NCBI GenBank assembly: GCA_036310185.1
Contig: JAXJSH010000121.1
Coordinates: 1 to 18,831 of the forward strand
Direction of reading: 5' to 3'
Length of the DNA: 18,831 nt
Source: JALENY01 sp036310185
Lineage (GTDB): Bacteria; Bacillota; Clostridia; Lachnospirales; Lachnospiraceae
Positions 6,052 through 12,778 of this stretch are shown piece by piece. The notes under the pieces are model-generated. The model was not told the origin of the DNA. It worked only from the letters and a program-made list of their open reading frames with translations, and did no database searches. Positions within the stretch are counted from its first letter, which is position 1; each line of letters opens with the position of its first letter. A program made the translations under genes and the position numbers.

Positions 6052-8697
6052 ATGGAAAAAAAGAAATCGGAATTTGATAAAGTCTTTAGTGCCTGGGATA
6101 TACTGGTGATCGCCTTTGGTGCCATGATTGGCTGGGGCTGGGTGGTTTCCACCGGTGACTGGATAAACAAAGGCGGTGTATTTGGTGCAGCCATGGGTTT
6201 TGCAATTGGTGGTATTATGATTTTCTTCGTGGGTCTTACATACGCGGAACTGACAGCTGCTATGCCCCAGTGCGGCGGGGAGCATGTTTTCAGCCACAGA
6301 GCCATGGGCCCTGTGGGATCTTTTATTTGCACATGGGCAATTGTTCTGGGTTATGTCAGTGTTGTATGTTTTGAGGCGTGTGCATTGCCAACTATCATTA
6401 CTTATATTTACCCGGATTTCTTAAAGGGATATTTATATACGGTCGCTGGATTTGACGTATATGCTTCCTGGCTTGCGGTGGCAGTGATCATGGTAATTTT
6501 TATTACCTATATCAACATCCGCGGTGCAAAAACAGCAGCTGTGCTGCAGACCATCCTTACCGTTATCATTGGAGGCGTTGGTATTCTTCTGATTGCAGCA
6601 TCTGCGGTAACAGGCGATGTGTCTAATCTGCAGGGTCAAGTTTTTGTTGGTGAAAGTGTCGGAGGAGTTATTCGTTCTATTTTTGGCGTTGCAGTGGTAA
6701 CACCGTTTTTCTTCATCGGTTTTGATGTGATTCCGCAGGCAGCAGAAGAAATTAATGTGCCCCTTAAAAAAATCGGTAAAATGATGATTTTATCCATTGT
6801 CCTGGCTGTTGTATTCTACAGCCTGATCATCATCGGAGTAGGTTATGTTATGGATGGTTCAGCAATCCGTGCATCGCAGGAAGGTTCCGGTCTTGTAACT
6901 GCGGATGCTATGGCCATTGCTTTTAACAGCAGTATCATGTCGAAAGTACTGATTGTTGGTGGTATGTGCGGTATTGTGACCAGCTGGAACTCCTTCCTGA
7001 TCGGCGGCAGCCGTGCGATGTATTCAATGGCTGAATCTTATATGATTCCAAAAACATTTGCAAAACTTCACAAAAAGTATAAAACACCGGTAAATGCCCT
7101 TTATCTGATTGGTTTACTTTCCATTATTGCACCATTTTTTGGACGTAAAATGCTGGTATGGATTGTAGATGCCGGTAACTTTGGATGTTGTCTGGCTTAT
7201 TGTATGGTAGCTGCTTCTTTCATTATTCTCAGAAAGAAAGAACCGGATATGGCAAGGCCGTATAAAGTAAAACATTACAAATTTGTAGGTATTATGGCTG
7301 TTCTTATGTCCGGCTTCATGGTAGTGATGTATGTGATTCCGAATTCCGGCTGTACCCTGGTTGCGCAGGAATGGATTATGGCAGGTGGATGGTCCGCACT
7401 CGGTGTTGTATTCTATATTATCTGCAAATTAAAATATAAAGAAAAATTTGGTTCCCTTGTCAATATTGTGGAAGATATGGATGAAGAAGACGAGGTTGAA
7501 ACCGCGCTACGGGAAGCACTGGAGACAGTCAGTGCTGAAACCGTTGCAAAAACAGTTGAGCCTGACACGAGTTTCTCCTATTTCCTGCCTGTAAATGTGG
7601 TATTTGGATGGGGAAAAGTAAATGCTGCGGGTGAACTCACAAAACCATATGGACAGAAGGCACTTATTGTAACCGGCAGGAGCAGTGCTAAAAAATCAGG
7701 CCTTTATGATAAAGTTGCAGCCAGCTTAAAAGCTGCAGGTATTGATTCTGTACTGTTTGATAAAGTAACGCAGAATCCGCTTACTGCAACAGCAGAAGAA
7801 GGCGCTGCATTTGCCAGGGAAAATAACTGTGATGTAGTAGTTGGTATTGGCGGCGGCAGTATTATGGACTGCGCCAAAGCGATTGCATTTCTGGCAAAAA
7901 ACAGTGGTGATATAAACGATTACATTTTCAATCGCAAAGTGAGCGATGATGCACTTCCGATCATTTTGATTCCGACTACCTGCGGCACCGGTTCAGAGGG
8001 CAATGGATTTGCTGTTCTTACGAATCCGGAAAATGGAGATAAAAAGTCCCTTCGCTGCAATGCGATTGTGGCAAAGGTATCCATCGTGGATCCGGAGTGC
8101 ATGATGACCATGCCGAAAAAAGTGCTTGCTTCGGTTGGATTTGATGCGCTTTGTCATTGTATGGAAGCTTATACATCAAAAGCGGCACAGCCATTTACCG
8201 ATGCGCTGGCTGTATATGCCATGGAATTGATAGCAGATAATCTGGTGGATGTTTATCAGGGCAAAAAAGGAAAGGAAGGATGGGAAAAAATCACCCTCGC
8301 CAGCACAATTGGCGGTATGGTCATTAATACAGCCGGCGTTACATTGGTGCATGGTATGGAACATCCGGCCAGCGGACTGAAAGATATTGTTCACGGTCAG
8401 GGGCTTGCCGCTCTGACACCGGTACTGATCGAAGCATCTCAGAAGGGAAATCACTTCAAATATGCAAAAATTGCAAGAATCTTTGGCGGCATCACTGCAG
8501 AAGACTGTGCGGCAAAAATCCGTACATTGCTTCACGAACTGGAGTTGGAATGCGGTTTGTCCGATCTTGGAATTGAAGAAAAAGATATACCGTGGATGGC
8601 AGAAAACTGTATGAAAGTATCTGCGGCAAGTATTGCGAATAATCCGGTTTTATTTGATCAGAAACAGATTGAGGAACTGTATCGCAGAGCAATGTAA
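6052..8697 (+). CDS. APC-family permease fused to iron-containing alcohol dehydrogenase
   Basis: One uninterrupted 881-codon frame joins two complete proteins. Residues about 1-470 are an amino acid-polyamine-organocation permease with around 12 hydrophobic helices: FGAMIGWGW in the first helix, GFDVIPQAAEEINVPLKKIG, and SWNSFLIGGSRAMYSMAE. A charged linker (DMDEEDEVE, about 478-505) leads to a group III iron-dependent alcohol dehydrogenase at about 506-881. That domain has GIGGGSIMDCAKA for NAD(P) binding and TTCGTGSE. Metal ligands Asp698, His702, His767 and His781 keep the spacing of FucO. There is no stop, frameshift or internal ribosome site at the junction. GAGAGGA lies eight bases before the ATG. 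With the aminotransferase upstream it suggests uptake of an amine and reduction of the derived aldehyde at the membrane. The substrate is unknown; GABA, other omega-amino acids or amines are candidates. Confidence 0.9.
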   Translation: MEKKKSEFDKVFSAWDILVIAFGAMIGWGWVVSTGDWINKGGVFGAAMGFAIGGIMIFFVGLTYAELTAAMPQCGGEHVFSHRAMGPVGSFICTWAIVLGYVSVVCFEACALPTIITYIYPDFLKGYLYTVAGFDVYASWLAVAVIMVIFITYINIRGAKTAAVLQTILTVIIGGVGILLIAASAVTGDVSNLQGQVFVGESVGGVIRSIFGVAVVTPFFFIGFDVIPQAAEEINVPLKKIGKMMILSIVLAVVFYSLIIIGVGYVMDGSAIRASQEGSGLVTADAMAIAFNSSIMSKVLIVGGMCGIVTSWNSFLIGGSRAMYSMAESYMIPKTFAKLHKKYKTPVNALYLIGLLSIIAPFFGRKMLVWIVDAGNFGCCLAYCMVAASFIILRKKEPDMARPYKVKHYKFVGIMAVLMSGFMVVMYVIPNSGCTLVAQEWIMAGGWSALGVVFYIICKLKYKEKFGSLVNIVEDMDEEDEVETALREALETVSAETVAKTVEPDTSFSYFLPVNVVFGWGKVNAAGELTKPYGQKALIVTGRSSAKKSGLYDKVAASLKAAGIDSVLFDKVTQNPLTATAEEGAAFARENNCDVVVGIGGGSIMDCAKAIAFLAKNSGDINDYIFNRKVSDDALPIILIPTTCGTGSEGNGFAVLTNPENGDKKSLRCNAIVAKVSIVDPECMMTMPKKVLASVGFDALCHCMEAYTSKAAQPFTDALAVYAMELIADNLVDVYQGKKGKEGWEKITLASTIGGMVINTAGVTLVHGMEHPASGLKDIVHGQGLAALTPVLIEASQKGNHFKYAKIARIFGGITAEDCAAKIRTLLHELELECGLSDLGIEEKDIPWMAENCMKVSAASIANNPVLFDQKQIEELYRRAM

Positions 8698-8728
8698 AAA
8701 AATCCATATGTGAAAATCAGAAACTTTT

Positions 8729-8760
8729 CTGCCAGCGGGTATCGCCTGCTGGCAGTTTTG
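8729..8760 (+). terminator. Intrinsic terminator of the permease-ADH operon
   Basis: CTGCCAGC (8729-8736) pairs with GCTGGCAG (8748-8755), extended inward by G-T, G-C and G-C pairs to a 5-base loop, and is followed by TTTTG. It lies 32 bases after the fusion gene's stop. Confidence 0.85.
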
Positions 8761-8792
8761 CCTGTGAGGATTTTCTCAGGATCATCGACTGG

Positions 8793-8900
8793 ATGCCATA
8801 TATTCTTGAAGTTGACCTTGAAGGCGGCAGGCTGGTATCAAAAACAGAGCATTGTCACATAGAAAAAGAATTTAAGGCAAATGAGTGGACAAAGCGTTGA
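8793..8900 (+). other. Short open frame of unknown status in the 8698-9056 gap
   Basis: A 35-codon frame beginning MPYILEVDLEGGRL and ending NEWTKR. The frame is open upstream too (EDFLRIIDW), past the terminator, and has no clear ribosome binding site. It reads like ordinary protein sequence and might be the tail of a decayed gene, but could be chance. The rest of the gap holds the terminator at 8729-8760 and the hairpin at 8950-8982, and nothing else I can support. Confidence 0.2.
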
Positions 8901-8940
8901 AAAACGGTAATCTGCGATAAAGAAAAAAGAATTAACGACA

Positions 8941-8982
8941 GAAAAAATCGGCGGTTAATTGACCAGTGTCAGGTTAACCGCC
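8941..8982 (-). terminator. Strong hairpin, terminator-like on the minus strand
   Basis: GGCGGTTAA (8950-8958) pairs perfectly with TTAACCGCC (8974-8982), and an inner TGAC/GTCA stem closes a 4-base loop. On the plus strand no T-run follows. Read on the minus strand the stem is followed by GATTTTTTC, as in an intrinsic terminator. No minus-strand gene needs it, so it may mark a lost gene, an antisense transcript, or a structured leader for the M23 gene. Confidence 0.45.
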
Positions 8983-9068
8983 AATTTATATGATAAGAAA
9001 TTTAAAATGAAAGTATCGATGTGGGATCGCATAAATTATTGTAATAAGCAAATTATGTGAGGCAGTTT

Positions 9069-10217
9069 TTGAAGAAAAGTGAACTTGGCATAATCCTGAT
9101 GCTGTGTGCTGTTTTAATCTTTGGAAGTGTACTGCATTTCAGAAACGGGAAAACGGTAAAAACCCAGACTGAAAATGTAACTTCAGATACACAGGAAAAA
9201 GAATACATAAAATGGGTGGAATTCAATGTGACTTGTGAAGCCATGAATAAAGCATATCAGTACGATTTGAATACATACGGAGAAGAAGTTCATCTGAACT
9301 GGGTGTGTCTGCTGGCGTATCTGGGTGCGAAATATGGCGGAGATTTTTCACAGTATGAAGAGCAGGATATGACAGAAATTGCAGAACTTTTGTTAAGCGG
9401 AGAAAAAACAGAAGAAACCCTGGCCGAAGAAATGCAGTATTATACATATTACCGGGAAGCTTACGGTGCTGTGCTGGACGGCATGGTAGGTGAATATGAA
9501 GTGGAATATTCTGTAAATGAAGAATCGTCGGGAGATTCGGAGACGATGGAAAAAGCGGAGACAGAAGATACGGAAAATCAGGAAGAACAAAATCAGGAAG
9601 AACCGGAAGAAGATAAAACGGAAACAGCATGGGAAAAAATATACGGTTTGAAAGCCTTCCACCCCATTGCAAAAGGATTTCTGTATTCAGATTATGACGA
9701 TTTTGGGGTGTCCAGAAGCTATGGATATAAGAGAAATCATCTGGGGCATGACATGATGGGACAGGTGGGAACCCCTGTGATAGCGGTTGAATCCGGGTAT
9801 GTGGCTGAACTGGGATGGAACCAGTACGGAGGATGGCGTGTGGGAATCAACAGTTTTGACGGGAAACGCTACTATTATTATGCACATCTCAGGCAAAACC
9901 GTCCCTATGCGGAGGGACTGGAAAAAGGAGACATTGTGCAGGCGGGTGATGTCATAGGATACATGGGGCGCACCGGTTACAGTACCGAGGAAAACGTAAA
10001 TAATATTGACGAATACCACCTTCATTTCGGGCTGCAGCTGATTTTTGATGAATCCCAGAGGGAAGGAAACAACGAAATCTGGGTGAGCGGATATGAACTG
10101 GTGAAGTTTTTGTATCAGCATCAGTCGGAAGTACAGCGAAACGATGAAACAAAAGAATGGACGCGAATATATCAGATCAAAGACCCGGAAGCAGAAAAGG
10201 AAAAAGAGGCAATGTAA
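9069..10217 (+). CDS. Membrane-anchored M23 (LytM-type) metallopeptidase
   Basis: A protein of about 382 residues with one N-terminal signal-anchor helix (ELGIILMLCAVLIFGSVL), so the rest lies outside the membrane. A conserved helical region (about 40-140, with HLNWVCLLAYLGAKYGGDF) is followed by a very acidic Glu/Gln-rich linker (about 145-195) and a C-terminal M23 domain (about 200-365). Counting from the TTG at 9069, the zinc motif is complete: His224 and Asp228 (HLGHD), His273 (YAHL), and His317/His319 (HLH). M23 enzymes cleave peptidoglycan cross-bridges; an acidic linker suits a cell-wall role. The open frame extends to GTG 9057, but GAGG (9059-9062) is well placed for the TTG at 9069 and nothing good precedes the GTG. 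SpoIIQ shares the anchor-plus-M23 plan but not this middle region. Confidence 0.82.
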   Translation: MKKSELGIILMLCAVLIFGSVLHFRNGKTVKTQTENVTSDTQEKEYIKWVEFNVTCEAMNKAYQYDLNTYGEEVHLNWVCLLAYLGAKYGGDFSQYEEQDMTEIAELLLSGEKTEETLAEEMQYYTYYREAYGAVLDGMVGEYEVEYSVNEESSGDSETMEKAETEDTENQEEQNQEEPEEDKTETAWEKIYGLKAFHPIAKGFLYSDYDDFGVSRSYGYKRNHLGHDMMGQVGTPVIAVESGYVAELGWNQYGGWRVGINSFDGKRYYYYAHLRQNRPYAEGLEKGDIVQAGDVIGYMGRTGYSTEENVNNIDEYHLHFGLQLIFDESQREGNNEIWVSGYELVKFLYQHQSEVQRNDETKEWTRIYQIKDPEAEKEKEAM

Positions 10218-10256
10218 AATTTACCTTTTTTTTATACAATTTTCATGCCGAAAATA

Positions 10257-10285
10257 TTACCAAAATCAGAAAACAGAGTTATAAT
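10257..10285 (+). promoter_or_regulatory. Putative promoter of the activase gene
   Basis: A perfect TATAAT at 10280-10285 with a 17-bp spacer to TTACCA (10257-10262, four of six matches). It lies 45 bases upstream of the ATG at 10330. It overlaps an in-frame TTG at 10285, which is evidence against that TTG as a start codon. Confidence 0.5.
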
Positions 10286-10329
10286 TGCCAAGACAAATAT
10301 TAGATGGAAAAGAAAAGCAAGAGGTACCT

Positions 10330-11055
10330 ATGAGTGTAGAAAGTGAGCAGATGAAAAAACTTTTCGTGGGCATTGATATTGGTTCCACCACCACAAAAAT
10401 CGTGGCCATGGCCCCGGAAAGAAAAAAGGAACCATTAAATAAAAATACTGGTAATATGGATGAACCAGCAGGGAAAATTACAGAGATTATATATTCCGAT
10501 TATCAAAGACACAACGCTGCCCAGCTGCAAAGTGTAAAAGAAGCGTTGGAAAAACTGGAAAAGGAATTTTCGAACATACCGATCAGTCTGTGCCTGACCG
10601 GGTCCGGTGCAAAGCTTCTGTCGGAGCGCCTCGGAGTTCCCTTTATTCAGGAAGTGGTGGCCAATTCCATTGCCTTGAAAAAGCATTACGAAGAAGTGGG
10701 AACGGCAATCGAGCTGGGCGGACAGGATGCAAAAATTATATTTTTTAATAAAGACAGCAGATCCGGTCAGACAAATGTATCGGATATGCGCATGAACGGC
10801 AGCTGCGCCGGGGGAACAGGGGCATTTATTGATGAGGTGGCTTCTATTCTGAAGACACCGATCGAAGAATTTGATGCGCTGGCTTCCCGGGGCAGCTGTG
10901 TTTATGACATTTCCGGCCGATGCGGTGTGTATGCAAAAACAGATATTCAGCCCCTTTTGAATCAGGGAGCGGCCAGATCCGATCTGGCGCTGTCTGCGTT
11001 TCATGCCATTGCAAAAGCAGACCATCGGAGGTCTGGCCCAGGGTCTGGATATTAA
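10330..11055 (+). CDS. Activase fragment 1: first HgdC-type ATPase domain
   Basis: About 241 codons. FVGIDIGSTTTKIV is the first ATP-binding strand-turn, AIELGGQDAKII the second, and MNGSCAGGTGAF holds the [4Fe-4S] cysteine (Cys159 from the ATG at 10330). GRCGVYAKTDIQPLLNQG holds the second cysteine (Cys198). In the activase family the dimer holds one cluster between two such cysteine pairs. The last 10 or so residues after HAIAKA are out of frame and do not match the family. The correct continuation lies in the next frame from about 11018. Confidence 0.8.
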   Translation: MSVESEQMKKLFVGIDIGSTTTKIVAMAPERKKEPLNKNTGNMDEPAGKITEIIYSDYQRHNAAQLQSVKEALEKLEKEFSNIPISLCLTGSGAKLLSERLGVPFIQEVVANSIALKKHYEEVGTAIELGGQDAKIIFFNKDSRSGQTNVSDMRMNGSCAGGTGAFIDEVASILKTPIEEFDALASRGSCVYDISGRCGVYAKTDIQPLLNQGAARSDLALSAFHAIAKADHRRSGPGSGY

Positions 11056-12778
11056 GATGCCGGTGGTGTTTGAGGGCGGTCCGCTGACTTTTAATCCCAC
11101 GTTGATCCGTGTGTTTACAGAGCGGCTTCAGCTAAAACCGGAAGAAGTGCTGATTCCGGAGCATCCGGAGATTATGGTGGCCTATGGTGCGGCACTTTCC
11201 CTTTCGGGCATGTTTCGAAATGAGTGCCGTGAATATAAAATAGGGGAATTGCTTGAGACGATCCGTGCAATACAAGAGGAAAAAGGACAGCACTCCGGAG
11301 GCGAAGGAGTTCCCTTTTTTGCATCAGAGAAAGAAAAAGAAGACTTTTACAAACGCCATACACTTCCGGTTCATACGTGGAAAAAGCCGGAAAAGGGTGA
11401 GAAAGTGCGCGCTTATCTTGGCATTGATTCGGGCAGTACCACCACCAAATTTGTTCTGATGGATGAGGACGAAAATATTCTGGATTCTTTTTATGCGCCA
11501 AACGAGGGCAAGCCGCTGCGGGTGGCAAAAGAGGCCCTGATTGCCATGCGGGATCGCTATCGCAGGGCAGGGGCAGAACTTGAGATTATTGCTGTAGGAA
11601 CAACTGGATACGGGGAAGTTCTTTTTGCCAATGCGTTTGACACCGAGTGCCACGTAGTTGAGACGGTAGCCCATGCCCGTGCCGCAGAAAAATATGTGAA
11701 AGATGCAAGATTTATTCTGGATATCGGCGGACAGGATATGAAAGCCATCTGGATCGACAAAGGAATTATCACAAATATTGTAGTAAATGAAGCCTGTTCT
11801 TCCGGATGCGGTTCCTTTTTGGAGAATTTTGCGTCTGCTTTAAATATTGGGGTGGGTGATATTGCAAATGCGGCTTTTTCCGCTGAAAATCCGGCAGTGC
11901 TTGGCAGCCGCTGTACGGTGTTTATGAACAGCAGCGTGATCACAGAACAGCGAAACGGCAAGCTGCCGGAGGACATTATGGCAGGTCTGTGCCGTTCCAT
12001 TATTGAAAATGTATTTACCAAGGTAATCTGTATTTCCAATCTGGACAGCCTGGGTGACCGGATTGTTGTGCAGGGCGGAACCTTTGAGAATGATGCGGTT
12101 CTGCGTGCCATGGAACAATACACAGGGCGGGAAGTGATCCGCGCCCCATATCCGGGGATTATGGGAGCGATCGGTGCGGCTTTGATTACGAAAGAACGTT
12201 TTTCAGAAGGCAGCGGGAAAAAGACTTTTATTGGTCTGGATGCCATGGAAGACTTTTCTTATAAACAGGATGCCAACGCGCCGTGCCCGTTCTGTATGAA
12301 TCACTGCAAGCGTACGATCGTAACTTTTTCAAACGGCAGGACCTGGGTTACCAACAACCGTTGTGAGCGCGGCGAAGTGCTGGGTGATATCAAAGACGAA
12401 AAAGTCCGCTTGCAGCTGAAAGAAAAAAAGAAGAAAAAGGATGAAGTGCCCAATCTGTTCCGTTATCGGGAAAAACTGCTGTTTCAGGATTATGAATACA
12501 CACAGGTGGAACCGGAAAAAGGGATTACGATTGGGCTTCCAAGGGTGCTTTCTTATTGGGAAACGATGCCTTTCTGGACCACATTTTGGCGTGCACTTGG
12601 ATTTAAGGTACAGATTTCCGACCCAAGCACAAGAAAAATTTATGAAAACGGTCTGTCGGCAGTTACTTCCGACACCGTTTGTTTTCCTGCAAAACTGGTG
12701 CACGGACATCTGAGAAATCTGGCACAAAAAGAAAGTGGACCGCATATTTATGCCTTCGATTACGACTGTCCCGTCTGA
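11003..12778 (+). CDS. Activase fragment 2: second ATPase domain and start of DUF2229
   Basis: Homologous sequence begins at about 11018 (QTIGGLAQGLDIKMPVVFEGG, the end of domain 1). The ATG at 11003 has no ribosome binding site and is probably not a real start. The second activase domain begins with AYLGIDSGSTTTKFVL and has DIGGQDMKAIWI, NEACSSGCGSFLENF and GSRCTVFMNSS, so both cluster cysteines and the ATP motifs are intact. A linker with CPFCMNHCKRTIV and a lysine-rich stretch leads into DUF2229 (GLPRVLSYWETMPFW and the SDTVCFPAKLVHGH motif). The frame ends with about 10 unrelated residues after LAQK. Confidence 0.8.
   Translation: MPLQKQTIGGLAQGLDIKMPVVFEGGPLTFNPTLIRVFTERLQLKPEEVLIPEHPEIMVAYGAALSLSGMFRNECREYKIGELLETIRAIQEEKGQHSGGEGVPFFASEKEKEDFYKRHTLPVHTWKKPEKGEKVRAYLGIDSGSTTTKFVLMDEDENILDSFYAPNEGKPLRVAKEALIAMRDRYRRAGAELEIIAVGTTGYGEVLFANAFDTECHVVETVAHARAAEKYVKDARFILDIGGQDMKAIWIDKGIITNIVVNEACSSGCGSFLENFASALNIGVGDIANAAFSAENPAVLGSRCTVFMNSSVITEQRNGKLPEDIMAGLCRSIIENVFTKVICISNLDSLGDRIVVQGGTFENDAVLRAMEQYTGREVIRAPYPGIMGAIGAALITKERFSEGSGKKTFIGLDAMEDFSYKQDANAPCPFCMNHCKRTIVTFSNGRTWVTNNRCERGEVLGDIKDEKVRLQLKEKKKKKDEVPNLFRYREKLLFQDYEYTQVEPEKGITIGLPRVLSYWETMPFWTTFWRALGFKVQISDPSTRKIYENGLSAVTSDTVCFPAKLVHGHLRNLAQKESGPHIYAFDYDCPV

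Noticed and set aside
10285..10329. Extended N-terminus for the activase from a TTG at 10285
   Set aside because: The TTG overlaps a perfect -10 box (TATAAT), has no ribosome binding site, and the extra 15 residues do not belong to the family; the ATG at 10330 has GAGG five bases upstream.
11172..12246. Long minus-strand frames opposite the activase gene
   Set aside because: They mirror the codon structure of the conserved plus-strand domains and have no recognisable motifs or start signals.
11003..12778. Three separate genes or programmed frameshifting in the activase region
   Set aside because: The second and third frames lack ribosome binding sites, start inside conserved domains, and no slippery heptamer with a downstream structure is evident; one-base deletions restore a single known protein.
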